DNA of 64,000 nucleotides from Pandoraea anhela (GTDB taxonomy: Bacteria > Pseudomonadota > Gammaproteobacteria > Burkholderiales > Burkholderiaceae). A program made the translations under genes and the position numbers. The stretch spans positions 1 to 64,000 of the forward strand of contig NZ_CABPSB010000004.1 of the NCBI RefSeq assembly GCF_902459655.1, read 5' to 3'. The notes beneath the pieces were generated by a model, which had not been told where the DNA came from, did no database searches, and worked only from the letters and a program-made list of their open reading frames with translations. Numbering within the stretch: the stretch's first letter is position 1; each line of letters begins with the position of its first letter. Below, piece after piece: positions 1 through 8,415 of the stretch.

Positions 1-48
1 GCGCTAAAGATGAAGACCCCGGCCGAGGCATTCGCTTTAGCCGCTTAA
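1..48 (+). CDS. 3' end of a gene running in from the left, possibly a transposase
   Basis: An open frame enters from the left edge and ends at a TAA at 46-48, giving a C-terminus that reads ALKMKTPAEAFALAA. Tails of the form K-T-P-A-E-x-(F/L) are common at the end of DDE transposases (IS30 and related families), so a transposase is my best guess. Fifteen residues cannot prove it. A 14-bp palindrome (47-60) overlaps the stop codon. If the guess is right, the left edge of the window is the end of an insertion sequence, which fits the low-density, lower-GC DNA that follows. Confidence 0.3.
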   Translation, partial: ALKMKTPAEAFALAA

Positions 49-76
49 CCTGTGCAGGTTTTGCTAGGTCAATACA

Positions 77-91
77 CCGTGCTACACCGAC
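77..91 (+). repeat. Direct repeat copy 1, CCGTGCTACACCGAC
   Basis: The same 15 bases recur at 979-993 in the same orientation. The pair brackets about 0.9 kb of lower-GC DNA that holds one hypothetical gene. It could be the trace of an integration or duplication event, but 15 bp may also be coincidence. Confidence 0.4.
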
Positions 92-98
92 GGTCCGT

Positions 99-680
99 TC
101 ATATTGCCCACGGATCGATGCCGTCACTGAGACAGTCCAGCTTCCACTCGTCCAATAGTACTTTCACGTCTTGCTTTTGCTCCTCGGAAAACGCGCCATT
201 GATGCCGAACCACACACGATTCAATATTTCGAGGCCGCCTTGGTCGCCTGATGAAAAGATGGACTTCAGCCCGACAACCCTAAGACTCTGGCGAATGTCA
301 TTGATCCTCGGTGCGAAAACAAACTCGTAGATATCATCGCGAAATACTCCGGTGTATTTGCGGAGCGTCTTCGTCAAACATGATTCAAGCGAATCTCCCT
401 GAAAATCGTAGCCTTCCGCCGCCTGGTGCTTGAGTTCATTCGTCCATCGATCAATCAGGGTATTTTTATCCGCCTCCGATAGCACGGACGCCGTGTTTGA
501 CTCTTCATAGACAGATCTCGATTGAACGACCGGGGCGTCGCCTTCAAAGCCTTGACTCGACGACACGTTGGCGCCACCTGAAAAATCCCCCGCGACTAGC
601 GGCAATGTAGCCGTCGCGGTGACGTCACCTAATGACACGGGGGCAGCATTCGCTGCAGAACAGGGCGGGATATTTTGCAC
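99..680 (-). CDS. Hypothetical protein, 193 aa
   Basis: I do not recognise this protein. It starts at a GTG preceded by GGAGAG at a good distance, so it looks translated. The N-terminal 70 residues are rich in Ser, Ala, Gly and Val with no clear signal peptide or membrane segment. The remainder looks globular and mainly helical, with several acidic residues, and ends in DPWAI. Base composition is visibly lower in GC than the core genes to the right, and the neighbours are a possible transposase tail and another orphan, which suggests acquired DNA. An effector or cargo gene is conceivable, but nothing in the sequence demonstrates it. Confidence 0.55.
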   Translation of the reverse strand: MQNIPPCSAANAAPVSLGDVTATATLPLVAGDFSGGANVSSSQGFEGDAPVVQSRSVYEESNTASVLSEADKNTLIDRWTNELKHQAAEGYDFQGDSLESCLTKTLRKYTGVFRDDIYEFVFAPRINDIRQSLRVVGLKSIFSSGDQGGLEILNRVWFGINGAFSEEQKQDVKVLLDEWKLDCLSDGIDPWAI

Positions 681-1055
681 GGTGACTCTCCATCGGAAGT
701 AGGAGTGCCCAGTCTGTTACTTATGATGTGCAACTACTTTTGAAGAGTTGCACCAATCTTGCGGATTTGCGCGCAACCGGCTTGCGAAGTACATCGACGA
801 CCGCCGGGCAGCGGCAGTGAAGGAGTGCCAGCAACTCTGCCATTGAGTCGCCCAGGTCAACCGGAATAGCTTGAAGCTCGACACATAAACTTCGCCCCGA
901 AAGTTGGGTGCAAATCCAACCTTTGGGGCGCTTTGAGGCTGATCAAGGCACGGCAAGCCGCGCCAAGAAGTGCTACATCCGTGCTACACCGACCGCCGCC
1001 CTACCCTGAAACGTCCAAACGACGGGCGTCACGCGCCGTTATGCCGTCCAATCCA
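681..1055. other. Gene-poor stretch with one imperfect hairpin
   Basis: No convincing coding region. An imperfect inverted repeat (CGCCCCGAAAGTT near 894-906, AACCTTTGGGGCG near 919-931) could form a hairpin but has no T run. The short open frames here show no ribosome-binding site or recognisable protein. The stretch ends with the second copy of the 15-bp direct repeat. Confidence 0.4.
979..993 (+). repeat. Direct repeat copy 2, CCGTGCTACACCGAC
   Basis: Identical to 77-91. It is immediately preceded by a partial copy (GTGCTACATCC, 970-980), so the core GTGCTACA occurs twice in tandem here. Confidence 0.4.
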
Positions 1056-1322
1056 TCATCGGTGCGACGCTGACGCGGCGGCAAGTTCATCCAAATCCTC
1101 TGATACGGCAAACGCCGTCTCGTACACCTCGGCTAGCAAGCGTCGGAAAACGGCGTCCCTCAAGTAAGCGAAAGCAAAGTATACGTCATGCCCCCAATAG
1201 CAGACGCCGCCGGGTGTGTCGTCATGCGGTGAGCCGAGCGCACGGAAATCCGGCCAGCGGGCCGGATTTTCGCACGACACGTCAACGCGGCAAGAGTACA
1301 CTTCGCGTTCTGTCGATAACAA
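1056..1322 (-). CDS. Hypothetical protein, up to 88 aa
   Basis: Small open frame divergent from the EamA exporter gene. The residue mix (several W, Y, F and C, and a helical C-terminal half reading FAFAYLRDAVFRRLLAEVYE) looks more like a real protein than the Arg/Ala-rich shadow frames around it. The start is uncertain: the longest form begins at a TTG, and a GTG at codon 8 is an alternative, with no strong ribosome-binding site for either. I do not recognise a family. It could be an acquired orphan or a remnant. Confidence 0.35.
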   Translation of the reverse strand: MLSTEREVYSCRVDVSCENPARWPDFRALGSPHDDTPGGVCYWGHDVYFAFAYLRDAVFRRLLAEVYETAFAVSEDLDELAAASASHR

Positions 1323-1353
1323 ATTAACTAATAACGCTCACGGAGACACCGGC

Positions 1354-2238
1354 ATGACACCGAAGGACCTCTTGCTAGCACTGATCGTCGTACTCGCTTG
1401 GGGCGTGAACTTCGTCGTCATCAAGGTCGGCCTGCATGGCGTGCCGCCCATGCTGCTAGGTGCCCTCCGATTTTTGCTCGCAGCGTTTCCCGCCATTCTC
1501 TTCGTCAAACGTCCGCAAGTCCCGCTACGATGGCTGATCGCCTACGGCACAACGATCTCGTTCGGCCAGTTCGCACTGCTATTCACCGCGATGTATGTCG
1601 GCATGCCCGCCGGACTCGCCTCGCTCGTGCTACAAGCGCAAGCCTTTTTCACACTCGGCCTCGCCGCCGTTTGCCTCGGCGAACGCTTCCGAGCGCAAAA
1701 CATCGTCGGCTTGCTGATCGCCGCGACAGGGCTGGCCGTCATCGGCATGCAAGGCAGCGGCGCCATGACGCTGATCGGCTTCGTGCTGACACTGTGCGCA
1801 TCGCTCAGCTGGGCAACGGGCAATGTCGTCACGAAGAAAATCGGCAACGTCGATCTGGTCGGTCTCGTCGTCTGGGCCAGCCTGATTCCGCCAATCCCGT
1901 TCGCCCTGCTCTCCTACTGGTTCGAAGGACCACAGCAGATCGCGGACTCGCTCACGCATATCTCAGGGCCGTCGATGTTCGCGATCGCTTATCTCGCTTT
2001 CATCGCCACACTCGTGGGCTACTCGCTATGGGGCCGCCTGATGACGCGCTACCCCGCCAGTCAGGTCGCCCCTTTCTCATTGCTCGTACCGATCATCGGA
2101 CTGGCCTCGGCCTCACTGCTCCTCGACGAAACCCTCACGATCGCGCAAATTGCGGGGGCAGCGCTCGTCATGGCCGGACTCGTGGTCAATGTCTTCGGCA
2201 CGAAGATCAAACAGCGACTGTTGCCGGCGTCGCAGTAG
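1354..2238 (+). CDS. eamA: O-acetylserine/cysteine exporter EamA-like DMT transporter
   Basis: Inner-membrane carrier of the drug/metabolite transporter superfamily with two EamA repeats (about 5-140 and 150-285) and roughly ten hydrophobic segments. Stretches such as NFVVIKVGLHGVPP near the N-terminus and MPAGLASLVLQAQAFF near residue 90 match what I know of E. coli EamA (YdeD), which exports cysteine and O-acetylserine. The 294-aa length is usual. The ATG at 1354 is preferred over upstream in-frame GTGs because CGGAGAC lies just before it and the protein then begins like the family. The 3' end overlaps the convergent acetyltransferase gene by about 30 bp. The substrate is inferred from homology. 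Confidence 0.8.
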   Translation: MTPKDLLLALIVVLAWGVNFVVIKVGLHGVPPMLLGALRFLLAAFPAILFVKRPQVPLRWLIAYGTTISFGQFALLFTAMYVGMPAGLASLVLQAQAFFTLGLAAVCLGERFRAQNIVGLLIAATGLAVIGMQGSGAMTLIGFVLTLCASLSWATGNVVTKKIGNVDLVGLVVWASLIPPIPFALLSYWFEGPQQIADSLTHISGPSMFAIAYLAFIATLVGYSLWGRLMTRYPASQVAPFSLLVPIIGLASASLLLDETLTIAQIAGAALVMAGLVVNVFGTKIKQRLLPASQ

Positions 2239-2671
2239 CAAGGCGCATGTGCAGCAGCGGGAACGGTCGCCCCTGGCCGTCGAGCGCCGAACGCCCCGTC
2301 ACTTCGAACCCCTCGCGCCGGTAGAACGCCAGCGCTTGCGGATTCTGTTCGTTGACGTCCACACGCGTGCAGTCGAGCTCACGCACCGCATAAGCGAGCA
2401 GTGCCGCCCCGATGCCCTGTCGACGCGACTCGGGCGCCACGAACAACATCTCCACATTCCCCGACGAGACGCCGAGAAATCCGCGAATGACGCCCGCGTC
2501 GTCGCGAAACACGCGCAACGTCACTGCACCAAGGTATTCATTGCGGATGCGCGGACGCAGCCACGCGATGTCGTCCTCGCTCAGGAAGTCATGCGTCGCT
2601 CGCACAGAGGCTTCCCAAAGTTCGCTGATACAGTCGAACTCGCTTTCGGTTACGGTGAAAATGCCGGACAT
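2207..2671 (-). CDS. GNAT family N-acetyltransferase, YjaB-like
   Basis: A 154-aa single-domain GNAT fold. The acetyl-CoA binding loop is visible at RRQGIGAA (residues 83-90), followed by VDVNEQNPQALAFYRREGF (104-122), the typical last part of motif A and motif B. The start (ISELWEASVRATHDFL) and the NEQN segment resemble E. coli YjaB, whose acetyl acceptor is poorly defined. The gene is convergent with eamA and overlaps its last codons. The predicted role is cytoplasmic acetyl transfer from acetyl-CoA to an amine; the substrate cannot be read from the sequence. Confidence 0.8.
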   Translation of the reverse strand: MSGIFTVTESEFDCISELWEASVRATHDFLSEDDIAWLRPRIRNEYLGAVTLRVFRDDAGVIRGFLGVSSGNVEMLFVAPESRRQGIGAALLAYAVRELDCTRVDVNEQNPQALAFYRREGFEVTGRSALDGQGRPFPLLHMRLATATPATVAV

Positions 2672-2803
2672 AGAGAATAGCCTCGTCGTTTTACTAGACG
2701 CCGATCAACATGAGCGCACGGGCGGCACAACGAAACAAGCGAACCCAAAAACGAACAAAACAACGCCACCGCAGCGCGACACGGAACTCAGCGACCAGAA
2801 CGC

Positions 2804-2836
2804 AAAAAGCCTGATTTCGTAGGGAAATCAGGCTTT
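2804..2836 (-). terminator. Terminator of the tRNA-fMet gene
   Basis: A perfect 13-bp inverted repeat (2806-2818 and 2824-2836) with a 5-base loop, followed on the minus strand by a T run. It sits immediately downstream of the initiator tRNA. Confidence 0.8.
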
Positions 2837-2842
2837 CGAATT

Positions 2843-2919
2843 TGGTTGCGGGGACAGGATTTGAACCTGTGACCTTCGGGTTATGAGCCCGACGAGCTGC
2901 CAGACTGCTCCACCCCGCG
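2843..2919 (-). tRNA. Initiator tRNA-Met (CAT anticodon)
   Basis: A 77-nt cloverleaf read on the minus strand, starting CGCGGGGTGG and ending in an encoded CCA. The anticodon loop reads CTCATAA (anticodon CAT), flanked by the GGG/CCC pairs of the anticodon stem that mark bacterial initiators. The first base of the acceptor is C facing A, the unpaired 1-72 position typical of tRNA-fMet. No integrated element is seen at its 3' end. Confidence 0.95.
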
Positions 2920-3134
2920 TCTGAAGAATTAGATTATATGACAATTGCCATCGCAGTGCAACATGACTCGCTGAATATTTTTCCAATGACCGCTTATGAG
3001 ACGCACGCCGAGACGCACGCCCATCGCCGGGCAGCCGCCATCCGACAGCGCGCGTCCCGATACCACGGGTTATCCCGGCACGCCGTGTGCATCGCCGCAC
3101 AGCGCGCGTTGCCGGTGATACACTCGCAGCAACC

Positions 3135-3764
3135 ATGAACCGACGTCCTCCCATCCAATTCTGTTCCGCTTGCGGCCATTCGGTCGAGTTGCGCATTCCG
3201 CCCGGCGACAACCGTGAGCGGCATGTCTGCACGCATTGCGGCACCATCCACTATCAGAACCCGCGCAACGTGCTCGGCACGGTGCCTGTGTGGGGCGATC
3301 AGGTGCTGTTGTGCAAGCGCGCCATCGAGCCGCGATTGGGCTACTGGACACTTCCCGCCGGATTTATGGAAATCGGGGAGACGACATCGCAGGCAGCGGC
3401 GCGCGAGACACTGGAAGAGGCCGGCGCAGTCGTCGAAGTGGGTGCCCTGTTCTCCGTACTCAACGTGCCGCACGTCAATCAGGTGCACATCTTCTATCTG
3501 GCGCAGATGCGCGAGCCGCAGTTCGCCGCCGGCGAAGAAAGCCTCGAAGTCGCCCTTTTCTCCGAAGACGAAATTCCGTGGGACGACATTGCGTTCCCCA
3601 CTGTCGCGAAGACCCTGCGCTTCTTCTTCGAAGATCGTCGCGCAGGTGCATTCGGCGTACACCAAGAAGCCTCGCCCGAGGTGATGCCAGGCACTCCGGT
3701 CCCGACATTGCCCGTGCATACGGCGCACACCGAGGACATCCTCACGCCGATGCTGCGTGTCTGA
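3135..3764 (+). CDS. NUDIX hydrolase with N-terminal zinc ribbon
   Basis: A 209-aa protein. Cys10, Cys13, Cys32 and Cys35 form a zinc-ribbon-like module, followed by a Nudix fold whose signature spans 76-98 (G76, E82, R90-E91, E94-E95, G97 fit GX5EX7REUXEEXGU). The family hydrolyses nucleoside diphosphates linked to other groups, using Mg2+ held by the Glu residues. The zinc ribbon plus Nudix arrangement recalls NADH pyrophosphatase-type proteins, but the substrate is unknown. ATG 3135 is chosen over the upstream frame because the protein then begins at the zinc ribbon. The 3' flank carries a 9-bp tandem repeat before aat. Confidence 0.85.
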   Translation: MNRRPPIQFCSACGHSVELRIPPGDNRERHVCTHCGTIHYQNPRNVLGTVPVWGDQVLLCKRAIEPRLGYWTLPAGFMEIGETTSQAAARETLEEAGAVVEVGALFSVLNVPHVNQVHIFYLAQMREPQFAAGEESLEVALFSEDEIPWDDIAFPTVAKTLRFFFEDRRAGAFGVHQEASPEVMPGTPVPTLPVHTAHTEDILTPMLRV

Positions 3765-3794
3765 GCGCAACGGTATTCGTCGCGTGCACCTCAT

Positions 3795-3848
3795 GGACTT
3801 CACGGACTTCACGGACTTCATGGCCTTCATAGACTTCGCAGGCTTCAT
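3795..3848 (+). repeat. Six tandem 9-bp units in the NUDIX-aat gap
   Basis: Units GGACTTCAC, GGACTTCAC, GGACTTCAT, GGCCTTCAT, AGACTTCGC, AGGCTTCAT follow one another without gaps. The first two are identical and the rest decay. The repeat lies between the NUDIX stop (3764) and the aat start (3896). Confidence 0.85.
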
Positions 3849-3895
3849 CGGTCTGGCCGCGAAGTCGACGCCAATCCCGCCACGCTAACGTCGTC

Positions 3896-4660
3896 ATGGT
3901 CGTCTGGCTCGAAGCAAACGATCCCTTCCCTTGCGTCGACGAAGCGCTCGACGCGTCTAGCGACGCACCGGGATTGCTGGCCGCCGGACTCGATCTCTCG
4001 CCTCAGCGCCTGCTCGCCGCCTACCGGCAGGGCATCTTCCCCTGGTACTCGCAAGGCCAGCCGGTGCTGTGGTGGAGCCCCGATCCCCGCATGGTGCTGC
4101 GGCCCGAGAACTTCGTGGTCAGCCACAACTTCCGCAAACTGCTGCGCCGCGTGCTGCGAGAGGACGCCTGGGAAATCCGTCTGGACGCCGACTTCCCGGC
4201 CGTCATGCAAGCCTGCGCTCAGGCGCCGCGCCGGGGTCAGGACGGCACGTGGATCACGCCCGCCATCGTTGCCGCTTACCGCGCGCTGCACGACGCCGGG
4301 CTCGCGCACAGCGTGGAAACCTTTTACGAAGGTGAGCGTGTCGGCGGCCTTTACGGGGTGGCGCTCGGACGCATGTTCTACGGCGAATCGATGTTCGCCA
4401 AACGCACCGACGCGTCGAAAATCGCGCTCGCCGCGCTCGTTTCGTTTGCACGCAAACACGCAATAGAGGTGATAGACTGCCAGCAAAGTACCGCCCACCT
4501 GGCGTCGCTCGGCGGAGGCGAAATTCCCCGCCAGACGTTTATGGCCCATGTGGAGAAGGCGGTCATGGCCCCCGCGCCGGTCTGGCGTCTGGACAAGCAG
4601 ATGCTCAGCGCACTGGCCTACGGTAACGCAGCAGACAAGGCTCACGAGGTTTCGCAGTGA
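3896..4660 (+). CDS. aat: Leucyl/phenylalanyl-tRNA-protein transferase
   Basis: Transfers Leu or Phe from aminoacyl-tRNA onto the N-terminal Lys or Arg of proteins, creating an N-degron for ClpAP (N-end rule). The 254-aa product shows the family hallmarks [10 protein letters not shown] (42-51) and WWSPDPR (59-65), then [17 protein letters not shown] in the acyltransferase core and IDCQ later. No strong ribosome-binding site precedes the ATG, but the N-terminus matches the family. The stop overlaps the GTG start of bpt, so the two N-end-rule transferases are translationally coupled. Confidence 0.95.
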   Translation: MVVWLEANDPFPCVDEALDASSDAPGLLAAGLDLSPQRLLAAYRQGIFPWYSQGQPVLWWSPDPRMVLRPENFVVSHNFRKLLRRVLREDAWEIRLDADFPAVMQACAQAPRRGQDGTWITPAIVAAYRALHDAGLAHSVETFYEGERVGGLYGVALGRMFYGESMFAKRTDASKIALAALVSFARKHAIEVIDCQQSTAHLASLGGGEIPRQTFMAHVEKAVMAPAPVWRLDKQMLSALAYGNAADKAHEVSQ

Positions 4661-5433
4661 CCCATCCGAACGAACTGCCGCTCTCTCCGCTGTCCGCCCT
4701 TCAGTTTTACGCAACGGCGCCCTATCCCTGTAGCTACCTCGACAACCACACGGCACGCTCGCAGGTCGCCACCCCCAGCCATCTGATCAATTCGGACGTC
4801 TACAGCGAACTCGTACGTGCAGGCTTTCGCCGCAGCGGCGTGTTCACCTATCGCCCGTATTGCGACGGCTGCCGCGCGTGCGTGCCGGTGCGCGTGCCGA
4901 TTGCGCGCTTTGTCCCGAACCGTACGCAACGGCGTATCTGGAAACGTCATGCAGCACTCGCCGTCAACGTCTCCGGGCTTCACTACACCGAGGAGCACTA
5001 CCAGCTTTACATGCGCTACCAGTCTCGCCGCCACGCCGGTGGCGGCATGGATCACGACAGCCGCGAGCAGTACGAGCAGTTCCTGCTGCAAAGCCGCGTG
5101 AACTCCCGCCTGGTGGAGTTTCGCGAACCCCCAGGCCATCAGGGGGCCGGCACGCTGCGCATGATCAGCATGGTCGACATCCTCAGCGACGGACTCTCGT
5201 CGGTCTACACGTTCTTCGACCCGGACGTCGAGGGTGCGTCGTACGGTACCTACAATATCCTTTGGCAAATCGAGCAGGCTCGCGCGCTGGGCTTGCCCAA
5301 CGTCTACCTCGGCTACTGGATTCAGCAGAGCCGGAAGATGGTCTATAAAGCCAATTTCCGCCCGCTCCAGGGCCTGATCGACGGCCAATGGCAGGACATG
5401 CCCGAGGCCATGCTCGACGCCGCCGGTCAATAG
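4657..5433 (+). CDS. bpt: Aspartate/glutamate leucyltransferase (arginyltransferase-like)
   Basis: A 258-aa GNAT-fold transferase of the ATE/Bpt family that adds Leu to N-terminal Asp or Glu, extending the N-end rule to secondary destabilising residues. The N-terminal half contains the conserved [12 protein letters not shown] and the Cys-containing [14 protein letters not shown] segment; the C-terminal half shows [21 protein letters not shown] and [12 protein letters not shown]. The GTG start at 4657 overlaps the aat stop by 4 bases. It forms a two-gene operon with aat, a usual order in Burkholderiales. Confidence 0.93.
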   Translation: MTHPNELPLSPLSALQFYATAPYPCSYLDNHTARSQVATPSHLINSDVYSELVRAGFRRSGVFTYRPYCDGCRACVPVRVPIARFVPNRTQRRIWKRHAALAVNVSGLHYTEEHYQLYMRYQSRRHAGGGMDHDSREQYEQFLLQSRVNSRLVEFREPPGHQGAGTLRMISMVDILSDGLSSVYTFFDPDVEGASYGTYNILWQIEQARALGLPNVYLGYWIQQSRKMVYKANFRPLQGLIDGQWQDMPEAMLDAAGQ

Positions 5434-5618
5434 GCGCCAGCCTCGGTACGTGCCCGCACCGCCGACACATTGTGCCCCCGCGGTGGGCAGTGCGCACGGC
5501 GCTCATTTCCACGTCGACTGCACGCAAACCGAGAGTACGCAGAGCGTAGAAAAAGACACGCTCCCAGCACGCGATACCGGTAAAATGGCGACTTTCCGAT
5601 TCCGCCGAACCCGACATC

Positions 5619-6647
5619 GTGCTTGCGCCCCTCTATCCTCTGGCCCGTCGCGCCCTGTTCTGTCTTGACGCCGAACAAGCCCACCACCTGACGCTGGCCA
5701 CCCTGCGCGGTGCCGCCTCGCTCGGCCTCGCGAGCCTCGTCGGTCAGACACTGCCGGAAGATCCGCGCACCGTCATGGGCATCCGCTTCCCGAATCCGGT
5801 CGGCCTCGCCGCAGGTCTCGACAAGGACGGCAGTTGCATCGACGGTCTCGCCGCCCTCGGCTTCGGTTTCGTCGAAGTCGGCACGGTCACGCCGCGCCCG
5901 CAGCCCGGCAATCCCAAGCCGCGCATTTTCCGGCTGCCGCAGGCCGAAGCGATCATCAACCGCATGGGCTTCAACAACGGCGGCGTCGAACAATTCCTCC
6001 AGAACGTACAGTCCGCCCGCTATCAGGGGCCGCTCGGGCTGAACATCGGCAAGAATGCCGACACGCCGATCGAGCGCGCCGTCGACGACTACCTCATCTG
6101 CCTTGAGAAGGTCTACCCGTACGCGACCTATGTCACGGTCAATATCTCGTCGCCGAACACCAAGAACCTGCGTCAGTTGCAAGGGGGCGACGAACTCGAT
6201 GCCCTGCTGGGCAAGCTCAAGGACAAGCAACGTGCGCTGTCCGATCGTCACGGCAAGTACGTGCCGATCGCCCTGAAAATCGCCCCGGATCTCGACGACG
6301 AACAGATCAAGGTGATCGCTGGCACGCTCACGCGCCACGGCTTCGATGGCGTGATCGCGACGAATACCACGCTCTCGCGCGAAGCCGTCGCCGGCCTGCC
6401 AAACGCCAACGAAACCGGCGGCCTGTCGGGACGTCCGGTATTCGACGCGTCCAATCGCGTGATTCGGGCGCTGGCGACCGAACTCGGCGGCGCGCTGCCG
6501 ATCATCGGCGTGGGCGGCATTCTGTCGGGGGCCGACGCCCGGGCGAAGCTCGATGCAGGCGCCAGTCTGGTCCAGGTGTACAGCGGCCTGATTTACCGCG
6601 GCCCCGAGCTGGTGCGAGAATGCGTGCAAGCGCTGCGTACGGTCTGA
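5619..6647 (+). CDS. pyrD: Dihydroorotate dehydrogenase (quinone), class 2
   Basis: Oxidises dihydroorotate to orotate using FMN and passes electrons to membrane quinone (fourth step of pyrimidine synthesis). The 342-aa protein carries the amphipathic N-terminal extension of class 2 enzymes, the FMN/substrate segment [39 protein letters not shown], and [14 protein letters not shown] around residue 177, which holds the catalytic serine. The C-terminal phosphate-binding part reads [11 protein letters not shown]. The start is GTG. The 185-bp region upstream has a possible -10 (TAAAAT near 5581), not followed further. Confidence 0.95.
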   Translation: MLAPLYPLARRALFCLDAEQAHHLTLATLRGAASLGLASLVGQTLPEDPRTVMGIRFPNPVGLAAGLDKDGSCIDGLAALGFGFVEVGTVTPRPQPGNPKPRIFRLPQAEAIINRMGFNNGGVEQFLQNVQSARYQGPLGLNIGKNADTPIERAVDDYLICLEKVYPYATYVTVNISSPNTKNLRQLQGGDELDALLGKLKDKQRALSDRHGKYVPIALKIAPDLDDEQIKVIAGTLTRHGFDGVIATNTTLSREAVAGLPNANETGGLSGRPVFDASNRVIRALATELGGALPIIGVGGILSGADARAKLDAGASLVQVYSGLIYRGPELVRECVQALRTV

Positions 6648-6696
6648 CAGGTCGAACGTCGGCGTCCCATCATCTGCCAAAGGAAAACCAAACACT

Positions 6697-7494
6697 ATGA
6701 AATCCTGGCTCAAGACGCTTTGCCTCGTTCCGCTCGCCGCCGCCGCACTGATCGGCACCTCCCCGGCCCGCGCCGCCGACCTTCTCGACACCGTGAAGTC
6801 GGCCGGCGTGCTGAAGATCGGCATCGAAGGCACCTACCCGCCGTTCAACTACCGCGACAAGAGCGGTCAGCTCGACGGTTTCGACGTGGATGTGGCCAAG
6901 GCGGTGGCGCAACGCCTCGGCGTCAAACCCCAGTTCGTCACGACGGAATGGAGCGGCATCATCGGCGGCCTCCAGGCAGGCAAGTTCGACGTCATCGTCA
7001 ATCAGGTCGCCATCACCGACGAGCGCAAGGCATCGCTCGATTTCAGCGCGCCTTACACGTATTCGGCGGCACAGCTGATTCGCCGTAAGGACGACAAGCG
7101 TCCGTTCGCGACGCTCGACGCCCTCAAGGGGCACAAGCTCGGCGTGAGCCTCGGCAGCAACTACGACAAGATGGCCAAGGCCGTGCCGGGCATCGAAGTG
7201 CGCACCTACCCGGGCGCTCCCGAGTATCTCGCCGACCTCGCCGCCGGCCGTGTCGACGCCGCCCTCAACGATCAACTGATGATGGCCTACCTGCTCGAGA
7301 ACGCAAAGTTGCCGCTCGAAGCCGGCGCGGTGCTGCCCGGTACGAATCAGGCCGTCGGCATCCCCTTCCGCAAGGGCAACCCGAAGTTCGCCAAAGCCAT
7401 CGATGACGCCATCACCGGCATGAAGCAAGACGGCTCGCTCGCCAAGCTCGCGCAAAAGTGGTTCGGCAAGGATACGTCCAAGCCGGCGCAGTAA
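6697..7494 (+). CDS. Cystine-type amino-acid ABC transporter, periplasmic binding protein
   Basis: A 265-aa solute-binding protein of family 3. A Sec signal peptide covers residues 1-26 (cleavage after ARA). The mature part begins with the family pattern VLKIGIEGTYPPFNYRD, and NQVAITDERKASLDFSAPYT follows near residue 107. These stretches resemble E. coli TcyJ (FliY), so cystine is the likely ligand. AAAGGAAAACC precedes the ATG. It is followed by the permease gene after a 151-bp gap holding a strong hairpin, an arrangement that often yields more binding protein than permease. No ATPase gene follows. Confidence 0.88.
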   Translation: MKSWLKTLCLVPLAAAALIGTSPARAADLLDTVKSAGVLKIGIEGTYPPFNYRDKSGQLDGFDVDVAKAVAQRLGVKPQFVTTEWSGIIGGLQAGKFDVIVNQVAITDERKASLDFSAPYTYSAAQLIRRKDDKRPFATLDALKGHKLGVSLGSNYDKMAKAVPGIEVRTYPGAPEYLADLAAGRVDAALNDQLMMAYLLENAKLPLEAGAVLPGTNQAVGIPFRKGNPKFAKAIDDAITGMKQDGSLAKLAQKWFGKDTSKPAQ

Positions 7495-7568
7495 AACGCA
7501 AGCCGCGCAGCGATAGCCTTCAGCGGTCCGACTCGCCCGACGTCACACCGGACTCCGAAGGCAGCGCC

Positions 7569-7606
7569 ACGGCCGGCATCACGCCCACCATGCGGATGCC
7601 GGCCGT
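7569..7606 (+). other. Intercistronic hairpin between binding-protein and permease genes
   Basis: A perfect 12-bp inverted repeat (ACGGCCGGCATC at 7569-7580, GATGCCGGCCGT at 7595-7606) with a 14-base loop, followed by only a weak T stretch. It is more likely an mRNA-stabilising or partial-termination element than a full terminator. Confidence 0.6.
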
Positions 7607-7645
7607 CGTCTTTGCGCTCAACGACTCATCATCAGACATCCCCCC

Positions 7646-8305
7646 ATGAATCCATTCGAACTCGCTGCCCAATCCCTGCCTGTGCTGTTACAGGGCACCG
7701 TGCTCACAATCAAGTTTGCCTTGATGTCGATGGTGTTCGGCCTGGCGATCGGCATTATTGTGGCGGTCATGGGCATCGGCAAAATCCGCGCGTTTCGCGG
7801 CATTGCGCGCGCGTACGTCAGCATCATGCGCGGCACACCGCTGCTGGTGCAGATCTTCGTGGTCTATTACGGCCTGCCCGGCATCGGCATCTCGCTAGAA
7901 CCGACGCCTGCGGGCGTGCTCACGCTCAGCCTGAATGTGGGCGCGTATTTGTCGGAGAGCATGCGCGGTGCGCTCGACGGCATGCCGCGCGGACAATGGC
8001 TCGCGTCGTACAGCCTCGGCCTGTCGTACTGGCAGACGCTGCGCTACATCATCGCGCCGCAGGCGCTCCGTATCGCGGTGCCGAGCCTCGGCAACAGCCT
8101 CATCAGCCTGATCAAGGACACGTCGCTCGTCTCCGTCATTACTGTGACCGAATTGCTGCGCTCGGCTCAGGAGGTGATCGCGTCGACGTATCAGCCGCTA
8201 CCGCTCTATCTCGCCTGTGCCGCGATCTACTGGGTGCTGTCGACGGGATTGTCGGCACTGCAACGTCGCATCGAAAAGCGCCTGGCGCTGCCCTCCCGCA
8301 CCTGA
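7646..8305 (+). CDS. Cystine-type amino-acid ABC transporter, permease
   Basis: A 219-aa inner-membrane permease of the His/Glu/Gln/Arg family with about five hydrophobic segments. The EAA loop that contacts the ATPase is visible around GLSYWQTLRYIIAPQALR (about 130-147), followed by SLGNSLISLIKDTSL. YVSIMRGTPLLVQIFVVYYG near residue 60 is very like E. coli TcyL. It pairs with the upstream cystine-type binding protein. The usual third gene (TcyN-type ATPase) is absent: a terminator and the convergent lutB follow directly, so the ATPase must be encoded elsewhere or be shared. Confidence 0.88.
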   Translation: MNPFELAAQSLPVLLQGTVLTIKFALMSMVFGLAIGIIVAVMGIGKIRAFRGIARAYVSIMRGTPLLVQIFVVYYGLPGIGISLEPTPAGVLTLSLNVGAYLSESMRGALDGMPRGQWLASYSLGLSYWQTLRYIIAPQALRIAVPSLGNSLISLIKDTSLVSVITVTELLRSAQEVIASTYQPLPLYLACAAIYWVLSTGLSALQRRIEKRLALPSRT

Positions 8306-8327
8306 CATTCGCCGGATCGGTCGACGT

Positions 8328-8366
8328 AAAAAAAGCTGGCGCTCCCTTCGGAGGCCAGCTTTTTTT
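8328..8366. terminator. Bidirectional terminator between ABC permease and lutB
   Basis: AAAAAAAGCTGGC (8328-8340) pairs with GCCAGCTTTTTTT (8354-8366). There are seven A bases on one side and seven T bases on the other, so it can end transcripts from both convergent genes. Confidence 0.9.
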
Positions 8367-8415
8367 CGACATCGGCGCTCTCGCCGCGCCGCCGCCGCGT
8401 CGCCGCCGCGCTGTC

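Noticed and set aside
2843-2919. Initiator tRNA considered as an integration site
   Set aside because: No duplicated tRNA 3' end, integrase or foreign-looking block was found on either side.
2994-3848. A 284-codon minus-strand frame starting [18 protein letters not shown]
   Set aside because: Its odd start is only the 9-bp tandem repeat read in reverse, and the rest is antisense to the NUDIX gene.
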